Shown here piece after piece: positions 37,020-47,244 of a stretch of DNA of 64,000 bases. Source of the DNA: Anaerocolumna sedimenticola (GTDB taxonomy: Bacteria > Bacillota > Clostridia > Lachnospirales > Lachnospiraceae). The DNA lies in contig NZ_CP048000.1 of NCBI RefSeq assembly GCF_009931695.1, forward strand, positions 4,544,501 to 4,608,500. Direction: 5' to 3'. The position numbers were made by a program, and so were the translations under genes. Each line of letters begins with the position of its first letter. The first letter of the stretch is position 1. Below the pieces are notes generated by a model. The model was not told the origin of the DNA. It ran no database searches and saw only the letters and a list, made by a program, of their open reading frames with translations.

Positions 37020-37177
37020 ATTTCACTCTTCCTCCCATAACAGTAATATAACCGGCAAAATGTTTTGCATTCTGCCGGTCAAATCACGATTAATATCAAT
37101 ATTTTATAAGAATAGTATCTTACCAAAGATATGAATTATTCAAAAATTTGCAAATATTTTTAAATTTTTTGTATTTA

Positions 37178-37675
37178 TTACTCTTCTTCGGCTGCTATTT
37201 CATAATGCTTTAAAAACAGCCTTAAATCATCATCCCAGGTATGTTCCAGAGTTTTATCCATACTAAAACTTTTTATCGATGTACCGGTAATTAAATATAA
37301 GCTTCCTTTGTCAAACCGGATGTTTAAAAATAATCCGTTTATATCACTATTTGTCAATGCCATTCCGGATCTTTTAAGTACTTTTTCCGTATTGGCCGAC
37401 GATAGTAATAAGATAATTTTAATGGACAACGGCAATTTATTACCTTTTACTAATGAATAGGCAATGGGCTTAATTTCACTCCAGGTGGCATATTCTCTTC
37501 CTTCTAATAATTCTAATTCGTCCGCGGAATAATAATCGGTATTTAATCGTCCGGACAGATGGAAATGGTTAAACGTTATAATTTGCATTTCCGACAGCAA
37601 AAAATTATCGAATACATTTTGAATCAATAAACTATTCATAAATCCTTTTATATCAATTATTTTTAAAGAAATCAT
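37178..37675 (-). CDS. DUF5721-like protein
   Basis: 165 aa. The opening LKIIDIKGFMNSLLIQNVFDNFLLSEMQIITFNHFHLSGRL and the middle ATWSEIKPIAYSLVKGNKLPLSIKIILLL resemble a Lachnospiraceae family that I recall as DUF5721; function is unknown. GGAGG precedes the ATG. A hairpin (ACCGGCA/TGCCGGT, 37052-37080) lies downstream. Confidence 0.6.
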   Translation of the reverse strand: MISLKIIDIKGFMNSLLIQNVFDNFLLSEMQIITFNHFHLSGRLNTDYYSADELELLEGREYATWSEIKPIAYSLVKGNKLPLSIKIILLLSSANTEKVLKRSGMALTNSDINGLFLNIRFDKGSLYLITGTSIKSFSMDKTLEHTWDDDLRLFLKHYEIAAEEE

Positions 37676-37777
37676 GTATATTTCCTCCTATATTACAAAC
37701 ACTAAAATAGCATGTTTAAATAAGCATGTAAAGTTAAAAAGGACTTCAGTAAGAAGGATAAGATTGGAGGGCAAATT

Positions 37778-37975
37778 ATGTATTTTGATCATAGTAAACG
37801 AAGCTATTATCGATTTCCCAGTAAAAACAGTGTAACAGATTTTGATACACAGATGCCTTACTATTTTCCAGAGAAGAATTCCGTGGTTTCAGATGACCTA
37901 ACCGGAAGCTTCCAAGATTCAAACTACTATAATTATGATGATGTCCACGATTACTCTCATGGAATGACCTTATAA
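37778..37975 (+). CDS. Small Tyr-rich hypothetical protein
   Basis: 65 aa with a strong site (GGAGGGCAAATT then ATG). The sequence is rich in Tyr, Ser and Asp (RSYYRFPSKN, YYFPEKN, SNYYNYDDVHDYSHG) and probably disordered. It stands alone on the plus strand between minus-strand genes. Composition recalls spore-coat or surface peptides; nothing more specific is supported. Confidence 0.5.
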   Translation: MYFDHSKRSYYRFPSKNSVTDFDTQMPYYFPEKNSVVSDDLTGSFQDSNYYNYDDVHDYSHGMTL

Positions 37976-38050
37976 AACCCAGCTTTGAAGCCTTTGAAAG
38001 TTAAGTGAACGTAAAACGGGGGTGCAGGGTTTTTACATCCCCGTAATTGT

Positions 38051-38750
38051 TTAATTAAGTATAGGCAGCAGGCTGATGAGATATAACAGTAAGATATGTG
38101 TTGGGTAAAAGATATAAAAATATATTTATTTCCCTGAGGACCTCTTTTACCGTTATAATAAAAGATAAACAACATAGATAATGCAGCAAGTACCTGTAAT
38201 CCTAAACCAAAAGATATGTTAACCAATAAGACTGCCAGTGTAAGCAGAAATTTATTCAAGCGGAATACATAAAATGCAACTATCAACAATACACCCATAA
38301 ATTCATAATCCGTAGCGAGGATTGTTGCTAAAGTGCAGCCCGATATTACTATAAGACAATCTAATCCTTTCCGTATGAATACATTCTTAGCAAATTTCGA
38401 ATCAATTATACTCATGAAATAAATAACAGCTAAGCCAATGAACAGGGTAAAGAATATATTTTGTTGAAGTTCATATCCATAATGAAGTGCTTTATTCGAA
38501 AATGCCAGGTCATAAGGAATCTCTGAAATGAAAGCAAAGATTCCCAACCTTGCCAGATATTTTTTAACATTCCTCGTATGTAAAAGCCTTCCACCAATAA
38601 AAAACAAAATATCGGGAAAGCCAATCTTCCGATACTTCTGCATATTATATATGCGGTTGAATCGGAAGGAATTAAGATAGCTGCCGTATGATCGATAAAC
38701 ATAGTTACAATTGCTATCATCTTCAATACATAACCGTTCATATTTTCCAC
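38051..38750 (-). CDS. TraX-like membrane protein (two frameshifts)
   Basis: About 233 aa after repair, with six or more membrane segments. It begins MNGYVLKMIAIVTMFIDHTAAIL, the conserved TraX family start with Asp-His, and continues CRSIGRLAFPIFCFLLVEGF. A missing C near 38591 shifts the frame; the next part reads HTRNVKKYLARLGIFAFISEIPYDLAF. A missing T in a T-run near 38114 shifts it again; the true end is FYIFYPTHILLLYLISLLPIL with the stop at 38051. TraX acetylates F-pilin in E. coli; clostridial members are uncharacterised acyltransferase-like proteins. Confidence 0.78.
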
Positions 38751-38763
38751 CCCATGTTAATCT

Positions 38764-40604
38764 TTATTTACTGATTAAAACAGCTGCCGATCTGGCAGGT
38801 ATTTCATAGATTCTTTGATTGGTTAAAACCTGTTCTTCCATACTATCCCCGCCTGTATTCGAATTATAGAGAACGTACCACTGTTTACCGGAGGGCAGTT
38901 TTGGCAGGTCAAAGCCATGATTTTCCCAATGCATATTAAATCCCAGATAAAAAATCCGGTCGTTTTCATTCCTGTTTATTTTTACATAATTTCCGGCAAG
39001 CATAACACCCAACACTCGGCTGTAGTGTTTATAATCCGGGTACCAGGCTTTGATACCATGAAATGATATATCCGGTAATCCGCAGGATATATAATCCATA
39101 TTACGAAGCTGTTCTTCCATATGCAGGATCGGATGCTCCATACGAAGTTTAATTAATTGCTTCACAAATTGAAATAAGCTATTATTCTGCTCTAATAAAT
39201 TCCAGTCCAGCCATGAGATTTCATTATCCTGACAATAAGCATTATTGTTCCCTTCCTGGGAATTGCCAAATTCATCACCGGCTAATAAAAGGGGAGTTCC
39301 CTGGCTTAAAAATAGCATCAGTAAAGCATTGATTACTTGCTTTCTTCTTAAATTCGAAACCTTCTTAGATTTGGTTTTACCCTCTGTTCCGCAATTCCAG
39401 CTGTAATTATAATCTGCACCATCCTGATTATTCTCACCGTTTTTCTCATTATGTTTCATATCATAAGAGTATAAATCCATTAGAGTAAATCCGTCATGAT
39501 TTGTAATGTAATTGATGATGCCGCACTTATCGGGATTTTTTTTCATTCGGTTAGCAACTGCAGCAACCTGTTCTTCATCCCCTCTTAAGAAACGTTTTAC
39601 ATCTGCAGAATATCCTGCGTTATATTCAGCAAGGTTTTTTAAATCAGGTATCATATCTTTAGGATAAATCTTTTCTAGATCCCATCCTTCAGCCAGCAGT
39701 TTAACCTTACTAAGTATAGGATCCGTACCCAACAGAATTCCCGGTACCGTTTCAGATGGAATCTTAAAACCGTCGATGTGATACTCCAAAAACCAATATC
39801 TTAAACAGTCCTGAATAAAACCGGGATTTAACCCTTTTACAAAATTCATCTCCATGATAACTTCTATCCCATTATTATGAAGAGAATCAATCATATATTT
39901 TACTTCATCAGCGGCTTGTGTTGGTTCTGCGCAATAGGAAGCCTTGGGAGCAAAATAGTAATTTTCATTGCTATACCCCCAGTAATTCAGCTTATGGTTA
40001 CCGCCAAACCCTGTTTGTCCAATTAGCTCATTATATTCATAGATTGGCATCAATTGGATACAATTGACTCCCAGTTCTTTTAAATATGGTATTTTGTCAA
40101 CAACTCCAAGAAATGTCCCATTGTTCATAACTTCAGATGACGGGTGTTTGGTGAACCCCCGCACATGTAATTTATAAATAATCAGTTTAGAATACGGAAA
40201 ATTAAGAGGCCGCTCTCCCTGCCAGGAAAAACCGGTATGAAAGATCCCCCTCTTATCTTTACTTTCTCCTCTGCACTTAATACTTTTCCATATATTTCTC
40301 TTCCATAGATTTGTTTCGCATATGGATCTATAAATTCTTTATCCCTTACCTGATACATATAAGAAATTCCGTTTATGTCTAAATTTTTTATCAATACGGA
40401 GAATACATTGCCGGTCCTATTTTGGTCCGTAAGTACTATAGACTCCATAAGGGAGCCGGTACCGTTTTCATATAGGTTTAAATAACAGGTGTCACTGCCA
40501 TATACAGATACTGCAAAGTTTATTCCATGATTTAATACGGTAACACCAGGGAGAAGGGGATCTCCTTTCTCTATTAGGAACCCTGACTTACTTTTCTTTC
40601 CCAT
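38764..40604 (-). CDS. GH13 isoamylase/GlgX-like protein lacking the nucleophile (frameshifted)
   Basis: About 613 aa after one G is restored in the CCCCC run at 40246-40250, which joins RGGIFHTGFSWQGERPLNFPYSKLIIYKLHVRGFTKHPSS. An N-terminal CBM48-like region is followed by a GH13 barrel and a C-terminal beta domain. The general-acid motif LLAEGWD and the third Asp in NYITNHDGF are present, but the nucleophile motif GFRxD reads GFKIPS and region I (DxVxNH) reads EMNFVKG. It is therefore probably not a normal glycosidase and may bind or regulate glycogen metabolism. Confidence 0.78.
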
Positions 40605-40809
40605 GTCAACCCTCCTGTTATAAGAATTTCTTTAGGTAATTGTGAAACTATATCGTTTTCTGAATATACCATATTAGCACGAATTTCATAGCTTCCGTTG
40701 CCTTCCTGGCAAGATTCCGCTCTGAAATTATATTAATTGCATGGAATATAATTCAATAATCTCGTTTCGTAATAACCTATAAGTCATCGCCAGTTATTTT
40801 AATACCAAT

Positions 40810-41472
40810 TTACAAATGCATTCGTTTGTCTAACTCTTCCCTGATATTTTCACCCTCAAATAAGATGACGGCTGCCAGTGATAATACACTGATAGATATG
40901 GAGATTACGGATGGAAATTTAACATGAAGAAGATTTAGTAATATAAATAATATGGGAATTATACCAAATATACTGTCCAGCACAATGTATATTATAAAAT
41001 CTCTGACACCTAACCGCATAATTTTTGCTGTGATATACATAACAATCATGGCAACAACGCAGACAATAGGAATTACATAATCCAAAGACCAACCTCTCCA
41101 CCCCGTCCTCCAATCCCATAAAACAGCCAGGATAGAAATAACGGCAACCTGCCAGATAATACTTTTAGGTATATTATGTCTTTTACGTATTACCATAGCC
41201 AGGCTGATCCAGATACATAATATTCCGAATATAATAAACATCGGCCAGTTTACATTCACAGGAAACATGGCATTTACGGCCAGACTGATTACAACGATAC
41301 TGATGGATATAAACAGCATAACCCGTATCATTAAATTATATTGATAAGTTACCGGTATTTCAGGAAATAATTCTTCCTCATCACTTCCTGTTCCGGATAA
41401 CGTATTTTGGCATAATGGGCAGTATTTACGGTTGCCCCGAATATGAACCTTACAATGCTCGCAATACTGCAT
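40810..41472 (-). CDS. Zinc-ribbon membrane protein (DUF6320-like)
   Basis: 220 aa. An N-terminal zinc ribbon (CEHCKVHIRGNRKYCPLCQ) precedes five to six membrane segments (residues about 48-200). It lies 14 bases after the acyltransferase-like gene. I recall this family, DUF6320, as a regular partner of such acyltransferases in clostridia; its role is unknown. Topology suggests a membrane assembly factor or transporter part. Confidence 0.7.
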   Translation of the reverse strand: MQYCEHCKVHIRGNRKYCPLCQNTLSGTGSDEEELFPEIPVTYQYNLMIRVMLFISISIVVISLAVNAMFPVNVNWPMFIIFGILCIWISLAMVIRKRHNIPKSIIWQVAVISILAVLWDWRTGWRGWSLDYVIPIVCVVAMIVMYITAKIMRLGVRDFIIYIVLDSIFGIIPILFILLNLLHVKFPSVISISISVLSLAAVILFEGENIREELDKRMHL

Positions 41473-41486
41473 GATTCTTCCTCCTG

Positions 41487-42770
41487 TTAAAGGTTTGTGG
41501 CTATCTTTACATCAATACCTTTTTTTGAAAGGATTTGAAAGAAAGTTTTCTGAATATCCGTGTCCGTAAAAGGTGATGTAAAACTGATTACCAGATTATC
41601 CCCGTAAGAACACATACATATCTGGGGCCTTCTGGCACTGGTAAATACATCAAACTGCCTGATATAAGGTGTAAATTCTACCGGCATGGTTACTTTACCA
41701 ATATTGGAAAGAGCCGCAGTAATACCTCTTTCATTGATACGGTTGGCTAATTTTAAAGTAACATCCTTTAGAACTAAAGGCACTACTCTTGTAAATACAT
41801 TGTGTTCCAGTGCGGCTAACCGCTCCATATGATTTTTCAGACGTTCCTCTGTTAACTCCTTGGTAAAACTTTCATTTACACTTCTAATAACATCCTGTAA
41901 ATCAGTCCTATCCTTACCGAAATGATATCCGATATTAATCGTACTGAAAAAATTCCTGGCAGATTCTGATTCAAAATAATTTCTTAGATTCACAGGAATC
42001 GATAAGACTACCGGATGTTTTTTACCACGCTCCGGCATATTCTTATAGATAGAATACATGAACAAGGCTGTCAGATATACCGTTAAGGTTGTATTATACT
42101 CATGTGCCACATTAAGAACCGACTTTACCGACATGGTTCCTTCCACCAGGCGCATCCGGTTTTCTTCTCTTCTGATTCCTCTAATATGATAGGCTCGTTC
42201 ACTCTTAACCATCAGGGACAGCTTTTTACCGGTATAGTGTTTTAAGAAACTGTCATCCATCTTCTGGCTGATGGAAGCATCGTAATCTATTCTGGGTATC
42301 GTATTCTTTAAGGAATCCTTGTATTTTCTGGTAAAATACTGATATAATAAACTTTTCATGAACCAGAGAGCACCTGTGCCATCAGAAAGAGCATGAAAAA
42401 TTTCTAGATTTATTCTGTTTTTATAATAGAATACCCGAAATAGAAGATTTCTTCTGTTCTCATTATAAATTCTTGCACAGACAGGCAGTGATTCTTCCTC
42501 TACAACAGGCCGTATACTGCTTGTTTCAAAATAGTACCAGAATACCCCTTTTCTTAATACGGATTTATAAAGAGGAAATATTTCTATCGTTTCATCCAAG
42601 GCCTCCTGCAATATAATCGGATCCACCCTTTCAAATAATTCACAGGCGAACCGGAAAACTTTTGTATCCCTTTCATTGCTGGTAGGCGGAAAAATCTTGG
42701 CCGCATTATCGAGCCTGGTCCATTCAACCTTTTTTCGATGTTTCATTTTTATACCCATTGCATAACACAT
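41487..42770 (-). CDS. Alcohol acetyltransferase/condensation-like acyltransferase
   Basis: About 427 aa of the CoA-dependent acyltransferase superfamily. The active-site motif is FHALSDGTG (HxxxDG instead of HHxxxDG), and the C-terminal DFGWG-like segment is not obvious. RLDNAAKIFPPTSNERDTKVFRFACELFE is the usual start of the clostridial alcohol-acetyltransferase-like family. Several ATGs (42770, 42758, 42746) are possible, none with a strong ribosome site. It forms a unit with the zinc-ribbon protein downstream and the esterase upstream, perhaps acylating a lipid or secondary metabolite. Confidence 0.75.
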   Translation of the reverse strand: MCYAMGIKMKHRKKVEWTRLDNAAKIFPPTSNERDTKVFRFACELFERVDPIILQEALDETIEIFPLYKSVLRKGVFWYYFETSSIRPVVEEESLPVCARIYNENRRNLLFRVFYYKNRINLEIFHALSDGTGALWFMKSLLYQYFTRKYKDSLKNTIPRIDYDASISQKMDDSFLKHYTGKKLSLMVKSERAYHIRGIRREENRMRLVEGTMSVKSVLNVAHEYNTTLTVYLTALFMYSIYKNMPERGKKHPVVLSIPVNLRNYFESESARNFFSTINIGYHFGKDRTDLQDVIRSVNESFTKELTEERLKNHMERLAALEHNVFTRVVPLVLKDVTLKLANRINERGITAALSNIGKVTMPVEFTPYIRQFDVFTSARRPQICMCSYGDNLVISFTSPFTDTDIQKTFFQILSKKGIDVKIATNL

Positions 42771-42799
42771 ATGCTTACAAATGTATTACTGCCACATAT

Positions 42800-42898
42800 C
42801 CGGAAGAAGCACGGTTTGCGAGTTTCTCCGGTTCGCGTGCGCGTTCGAATTATTGCAGGCAAGCATGCTAATTCTCACTTTGCTATCGCGGAAATAAA
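42800..42898 (+). repeat. Dispersed hairpin repeat, copy 1
   Basis: About 99 bp beginning CCGGAAGAAGCACG and ending CTATCGCGGAAATAAA, with internal inverted parts (GCGAGTTTC, GTTCGCGTGCGCGTTCGAA, GCAAGCATGC). An inverted copy about 85-90% identical lies at 46553-46645. It sits just upstream of the acyltransferase gene in the 325-bp gap 42771-43096; the rest of the gap shows no gene. Confidence 0.75.
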
Positions 42899-43096
42899 AT
42901 GTGAGACAAGTATCACCGTGCGAAAGAATCAACATATGGCATTCCTTTCTTCAAGTATATTTTTTCTATCGCAACATGGCCGTTTATCGGCCGCAAATGT
43001 TACATAAAAATAAAAATAAGGAGAAATATGATCATAAATTCCTATGACTTCATTATCATATTTCCAGAGAAACTGCAAAGCGGTTTCTTTTTCGCT

Positions 43097-44038
43097 CTAT
43101 ATCTCCTCATAAAGAAAACGGTTTATTATCTCATAACACTGTATAACATAAACTGAATGCCTGGGAAGGGATAAAAAGCCATGAAGTGCGTCATTTATCC
43201 GTTTAATAACTACATTATTTCCATATTCTATAAGGCGCATACCATACGCTTCCCCCTCATCCCGTAAGGGATCGTATTCAGCCGTTATAATCAGGGTTTT
43301 GGGCTGGTTGCTTAAATCGTTAGCTAACAACGGTGCTACATAAGGGTTGTATCGATCCTCTTCTCCCGTTATATATAAATCCATATAGTCCTGTATTCGC
43401 TTTGAAGTCAGAAGATATCCCGTTCCATTTTCCAGTATGGACGGAAACGGTGAATTATCACTATGGTCATTATAAGTAGAAGGATAGATAAGTATTTGTT
43501 TTACCGGTAAAAACTCTCCTCTGTCCCTGGCCATCAGGGATACGGCCGCGGCGAGATTTCCACCCGCACTATCACCAATTAAAACCACTTCTTTTGGTGT
43601 CTTCCGAAATATACTGTGGTCTGTAAAAACCGCCTTAGCAGCATAATAGCAGTCTTCTGCTCCAGCCGGAAAAGGAAATTCGGGCGCCAGCCTGTAATCC
43701 ACGGAAACTACCACATAACCTGTTGCATTAGCCATATTCGCACAAATATAACTGTAACTGTCTATATTCCCGGTAACCCAGCCTCCGCCGTGAAAAAATA
43801 ATAAGACCTTAAATTCTTTTCTTATATTTGGTTTAAATATCCTTACAGGAATTTCCCTGTCTTTAAATATGATTTTTTTATCTAATAACTTATATAACGG
43901 TTTTATATAAGGATGTGCTGCAATAAATAACTTACGTTGGAGCTTATAATTTTTCTTTAAATCAATAGGATACGTGAGGGCTTTTAAAGCCATTCTCCTG
44001 ACACGATTCATAAGCCTGAGCATCTCCTTACCTAACAT
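43097..44038 (-). CDS. Alpha/beta hydrolase, HSL-type esterase
   Basis: 313 aa of the hormone-sensitive-lipase esterase family. The oxyanion motif FFHGGGW, the nucleophile elbow GDSAGGN, the DYRLAPEFPFPAGAEDC segment, Asp in ITAEYDPLRDEG and His in DALHGFLS complete the triad. No signal peptide, so cytoplasmic or membrane-associated through its basic N-terminus. It precedes the acyltransferase and zinc-ribbon genes on the same strand; the three probably act together on an acyl ester. Confidence 0.87.
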   Translation of the reverse strand: MLGKEMLRLMNRVRRMALKALTYPIDLKKNYKLQRKLFIAAHPYIKPLYKLLDKKIIFKDREIPVRIFKPNIRKEFKVLLFFHGGGWVTGNIDSYSYICANMANATGYVVVSVDYRLAPEFPFPAGAEDCYYAAKAVFTDHSIFRKTPKEVVLIGDSAGGNLAAAVSLMARDRGEFLPVKQILIYPSTYNDHSDNSPFPSILENGTGYLLTSKRIQDYMDLYITGEEDRYNPYVAPLLANDLSNQPKTLIITAEYDPLRDEGEAYGMRLIEYGNNVVIKRINDALHGFLSLPRHSVYVIQCYEIINRFLYEEI

Positions 44039-44081
44039 AATCTTGTCTTCATTTTATAGAAGAAACCTAAAAAAGTCAATC

Positions 44082-44456
44082 TCACCAGATGTTTGATACT
44101 ATTCTGATTAATAGAACTACTACTGCTATCCAAATACACACAATTGGTATCGCATAATACCACTTGTCCGGTTTACCATCTTTCCAAATATCTATAGCTT
44201 CCTGTTTAGCCTGCTCTAATATATGTTTCGGAATCATCCTTATAGATAAAAGAATTAGTACCGGTAAAATAATTAAATCATCTAAATATCCTAAAACAGG
44301 AATAAAATCCGGTACCAGATCAAGTGGGGAAAGAGCATAAATTACGGTAAACCCGGCAAGAATTTTTGCATACCAGGGAGTTTCTTTTTTCTTAACCGCA
44401 ATAAATAAAACTACTATATTTTTTTTTATTTCTTTGACTTTCTCTTTCAAATTCAT
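44082..44456 (-). CDS. YkvA/DUF1232 family membrane protein
   Basis: 124 aa. The family core is clear: TPWYAKILAGFTVIYALSPLDLVPDFIPVLGYLDDLIILPVLILLSIRMIP, a membrane hairpin with the Asp-rich PLDLIPDFIP motif, followed by a second membrane segment at the C-terminus. Function unknown in general. Start at 44456. No coupling to neighbours. Confidence 0.85.
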   Translation of the reverse strand: MNLKEKVKEIKKNIVVLFIAVKKKETPWYAKILAGFTVIYALSPLDLVPDFIPVLGYLDDLIILPVLILLSIRMIPKHILEQAKQEAIDIWKDGKPDKWYYAIPIVCIWIAVVVLLIRIVSNIW

Positions 44457-44748
44457 TTCGTCTTATTCCGCAACATCCAATTAAATTTCCGATTGTTACT
44501 ACCGGATATTTCATATGAAGCCTCTCCTGTATTAATCGTTTATTTTTATACACTAACCCAGATTATACCATAGTTAAGAATACATTTATATAAATATTTT
44601 ATCGAAAGAAAAAATAAGTATTGGGAAACAAATCCCTAATAAGTCCCATGTTCCCACAAAATGCAATAAAACACTTGCAAAATAGTAAATTTACGTTAAA
44701 ATATAAAATGAATCTTAACACGCAGAATGATCGAGAGGTATAAAAATA

Positions 44749-46382
44749 ATGATACAAGCAAGTAACGTAACTTTAAGACTCGGTAAAAGAGCCTTATTTG
44801 AAGATGTAAATATTAAATTCACGGAAGGTAATTGTTATGGTCTGATTGGTGCAAACGGTGCCGGTAAATCTACTTTTTTAAAGATTCTTTCCGGTCAATT
44901 GGAGCCTTCCAAAGGGGATATCATTATAACCCCGGACAGCGGTTATCTTTCTTACAGCAGGATCATTTTAAATATGATGAATATGATGTACTGAATACCG
45001 TTATTATGGGCAATCAACGTTTATATGATATTATGAAAGAAAAAGATGCTATCTATGCGAAAGAAGACTTTACGGAAGCTGACGGTATTAAAGCAAGTGA
45101 ACTTGAGGGAGAGTTTGCTACTTTAAACGGATGGGAAGCAGAATCCGATGCGGCGACCCTTCTAAATGGGCTTGGCATTGAAAATGAGCTTCATTACAAA
45201 CTAATGAGTGAATTAAACGGCAGTGAAAAGGTTAAGGTATTATTAGCCCAGGCTCTGTTTGGTAATCCGGATATTCTGCTTTTAGATGAGCCTACAAACC
45301 ATTTGGATTTGGAAGCAATCCGCTGGTTAGAAGAATTCCTGATTAATTTTGAGAATACTGTTATCGTTGTATCCCATGACAGATATTTTTTGAATAAGGT
45401 ATGTACCCATACTGCTGATATTGACTATGCAAAAATACAACTTTATGCAGGTAACTATGACTTCTGGTATGAATCCAGCCAGTTAATGGTTAAGCAGATG
45501 AAAGAAGCAAATAAGAAAAAAGAAGAAAAAATCAAGGAATTACAGGAATTTATCCAACGATTCAGTGCCAATGCTTCGAAATCCAAGCAGGCGACTTCCC
45601 GTAAAAAGGCACTTGAAAAAATCGAATTGGATGACATCCGTCCTTCCAGCAGAAAATATCCTTATATTGATTTTAGACCCAACAGAGAAATCGGCAACGA
45701 AGTCCTTACCGTATCCAATCTCTCCAAGACTATAGATGGAGTAAAAGTTCTGGATAACATATCCTTTACCGTAAGCCGTGATGATAAAATTGTTTTTGTC
45801 GGTCCTAACACCCAGGCAACCACAACTCTTTTCCGTATCCTTTCAGGTGAATTAGAACCGGATGAGGGTGATTATAAATGGGGAATCACCACTACCCAAT
45901 CCTATTTTCCGAAAGATAATACCAAGTATTTTGATACCGATGATACCATTGTAGACTGGTTAATGCCATTTTCTCCGGAAAAGGACGTAACTTATGTCCG
46001 TGGTTTCTTAGGCAGAATGCTCTTCGCGGGAGAAGAGGGGATAAAGAAAGTCAGAGTCCTTTCCGGTGGTGAAAAAGTCAGGGTAATGTTATCTAAAATG
46101 ATGATTGTTGGTGCAAATGTATTGCTTATGGATGAACCGACCAACCATCTGGATATGGAATCCATTACGGCACTGAATAACGGTTTGATTAAATTTCCAG
46201 GAGTAATATTATTTACTTCGCAGGATCACCAGTTTATCCAGACAATTGCAAACCGTATTATGGAACTTACTCCTAACGGCTTAATAGATAAAGTAACAAC
46301 ATATGATGAATATTTAGACAATGATGAATTTGCAAGAAAGAGACAGGTTATGCAAATTGACCGCGGAGAAGATGACATCTAA
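44749..46382 (+). CDS. ABC-F family ATPase (frameshifted)
   Basis: About 544-aa soluble twin-ABC protein of the ABC-F class, which act on ribosomes. The first domain has Walker A GANGAGKST; after one G is restored at 44934-44935 it continues TPGQRLSFLQQDHFKYDEY, signature LNGSEKVKVLLAQAL and LLLDEPTNHLD. An inter-domain linker follows (KKKEEKIKELQEFIQRF). The second domain has a degenerate Walker A, GPNTQATTT, with no Lys, but keeps LSGGEKVRVML and LLMDEPTNHLD. GAGAGG precedes the ATG. Likely role is translation factor; antibiotic resistance cannot be inferred. Confidence 0.87.
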
Positions 46383-46499
46383 TGGAAACTTTACCGTAAC
46401 ATAAACCGGTAGAATCCTAAGCTAGTTTCTTCGTTCCATGTATTCGCACCTATGAATGCAAGCGTTTATTCAGATTCTCATTTAACTTATTTAAACTTA

Positions 46500-46559
46500 A
46501 AAGCTCTATCTTTATATCCGGGAAATTAATTTCCGATACAAAGATAGAGCTATTTATTT
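46500..46559 (+). terminator. Terminator of the ABC-F gene
   Basis: AGCTCTATCTTT pairs with AAAGATAGAGCT around an inner GGAAATTAATTTCC hairpin, followed by ATTTATTT. It lies about 115 bases after the ABC-F stop and abuts the dispersed repeat copy 2. Confidence 0.65.
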
Positions 46560-46645
46560 CCGCGAAAGCAAAGTGAGAATTAGCAAGCTTGCTTGTTCGA
46601 ACGCCCACGCGAACCGAAGAAACTCGCAAAACGTGTTTCTTCCGG
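46553..46645 (-). repeat. Dispersed hairpin repeat, copy 2
   Basis: Inverted copy of the repeat at 42800-42898: on the minus strand CCGGAAGAAACACG...GTTCGCGTGGGCGTTCGAAC...GCGGAAATAAAT. Its edge lies one base from the stop codon of the phospholipase-like gene (46647), so that gene's last codons may be repeat-derived. Confidence 0.75.
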
Positions 46646-46646
46646 T

Positions 46647-47243
46647 TTAGGCGGCTGTCGCCTGGCTTATTCGCTTTTCGTTTAAATTAAGTTCAAATAT
46701 CTGCAATATTGCGTCAACAACTTTATGGCATAATTCAACAATATAAAAACAATCCACCGTTATGACCTTAATTGCTCTCAGATATTCTTCATGCATTTTT
46801 TTGATAAATTCAAAAATTTCGTCTACCGATTTAAATATCGAACCATTCTCACGTCCTCGTATTGCTTCATCACTTTTAACATAAGACCGGAACGCCAGTT
46901 TTAAATCTCTTTCATAGGTACAGTGTTCTTTCAGGTTTCCTTTAAAAATATCATTATGGGGAAATGTAAAATAATCGGCTATATAGTGAGTTACAACACC
47001 CAGATGCCTTGAATAGTATCCGGTCATCCCCCTGTCCATATCATAATTATCCGTAATTTTTAATATTTCATTTTTTAGGATTTCAAAAGTTTCTTCAATG
47101 TTATGTTTTCTTGTTAAAAAAGATGGAACGCAATCCGGTAAAATACTGCCAATATAAAATGCCTTTTTGTGATTTACTAATTCTTCAGATTTCATACTTT
47201 TTATTAAATAATTCGCTAATGAGATGTGCGATTTTTTTCTCAT
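46647..47243 (-). CDS. Zinc-dependent phospholipase C-like protein
   Basis: 198 aa. MRKKSHISLANYLIKS, GSILPDCVPSFL, YSRHLGVVTHYIADYFTFPHN carry the His and Asp ligands expected for the zinc-dependent phospholipase C family (PF00882-like). No signal peptide, so cytoplasmic members of unknown substrate are the nearest match. The ribosome site GGGGGA belongs to the terminal inverted repeat of the element at 47245-47490, and the C-terminus adjoins another repeat, so the gene is wedged between two repeats. Confidence 0.75.
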   Translation of the reverse strand: MRKKSHISLANYLIKSMKSEELVNHKKAFYIGSILPDCVPSFLTRKHNIEETFEILKNEILKITDNYDMDRGMTGYYSRHLGVVTHYIADYFTFPHNDIFKGNLKEHCTYERDLKLAFRSYVKSDEAIRGRENGSIFKSVDEIFEFIKKMHEEYLRAIKVITVDCFYIVELCHKVVDAILQIFELNLNEKRISQATAA

Positions 47244-47244
47244 A

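Noticed and set aside
37957..38050. C-terminal extension of the TraX-like protein
   Set aside because: It arises from a frame shift near 38114; the other frame gives a normal hydrophobic end and stop at 38051.
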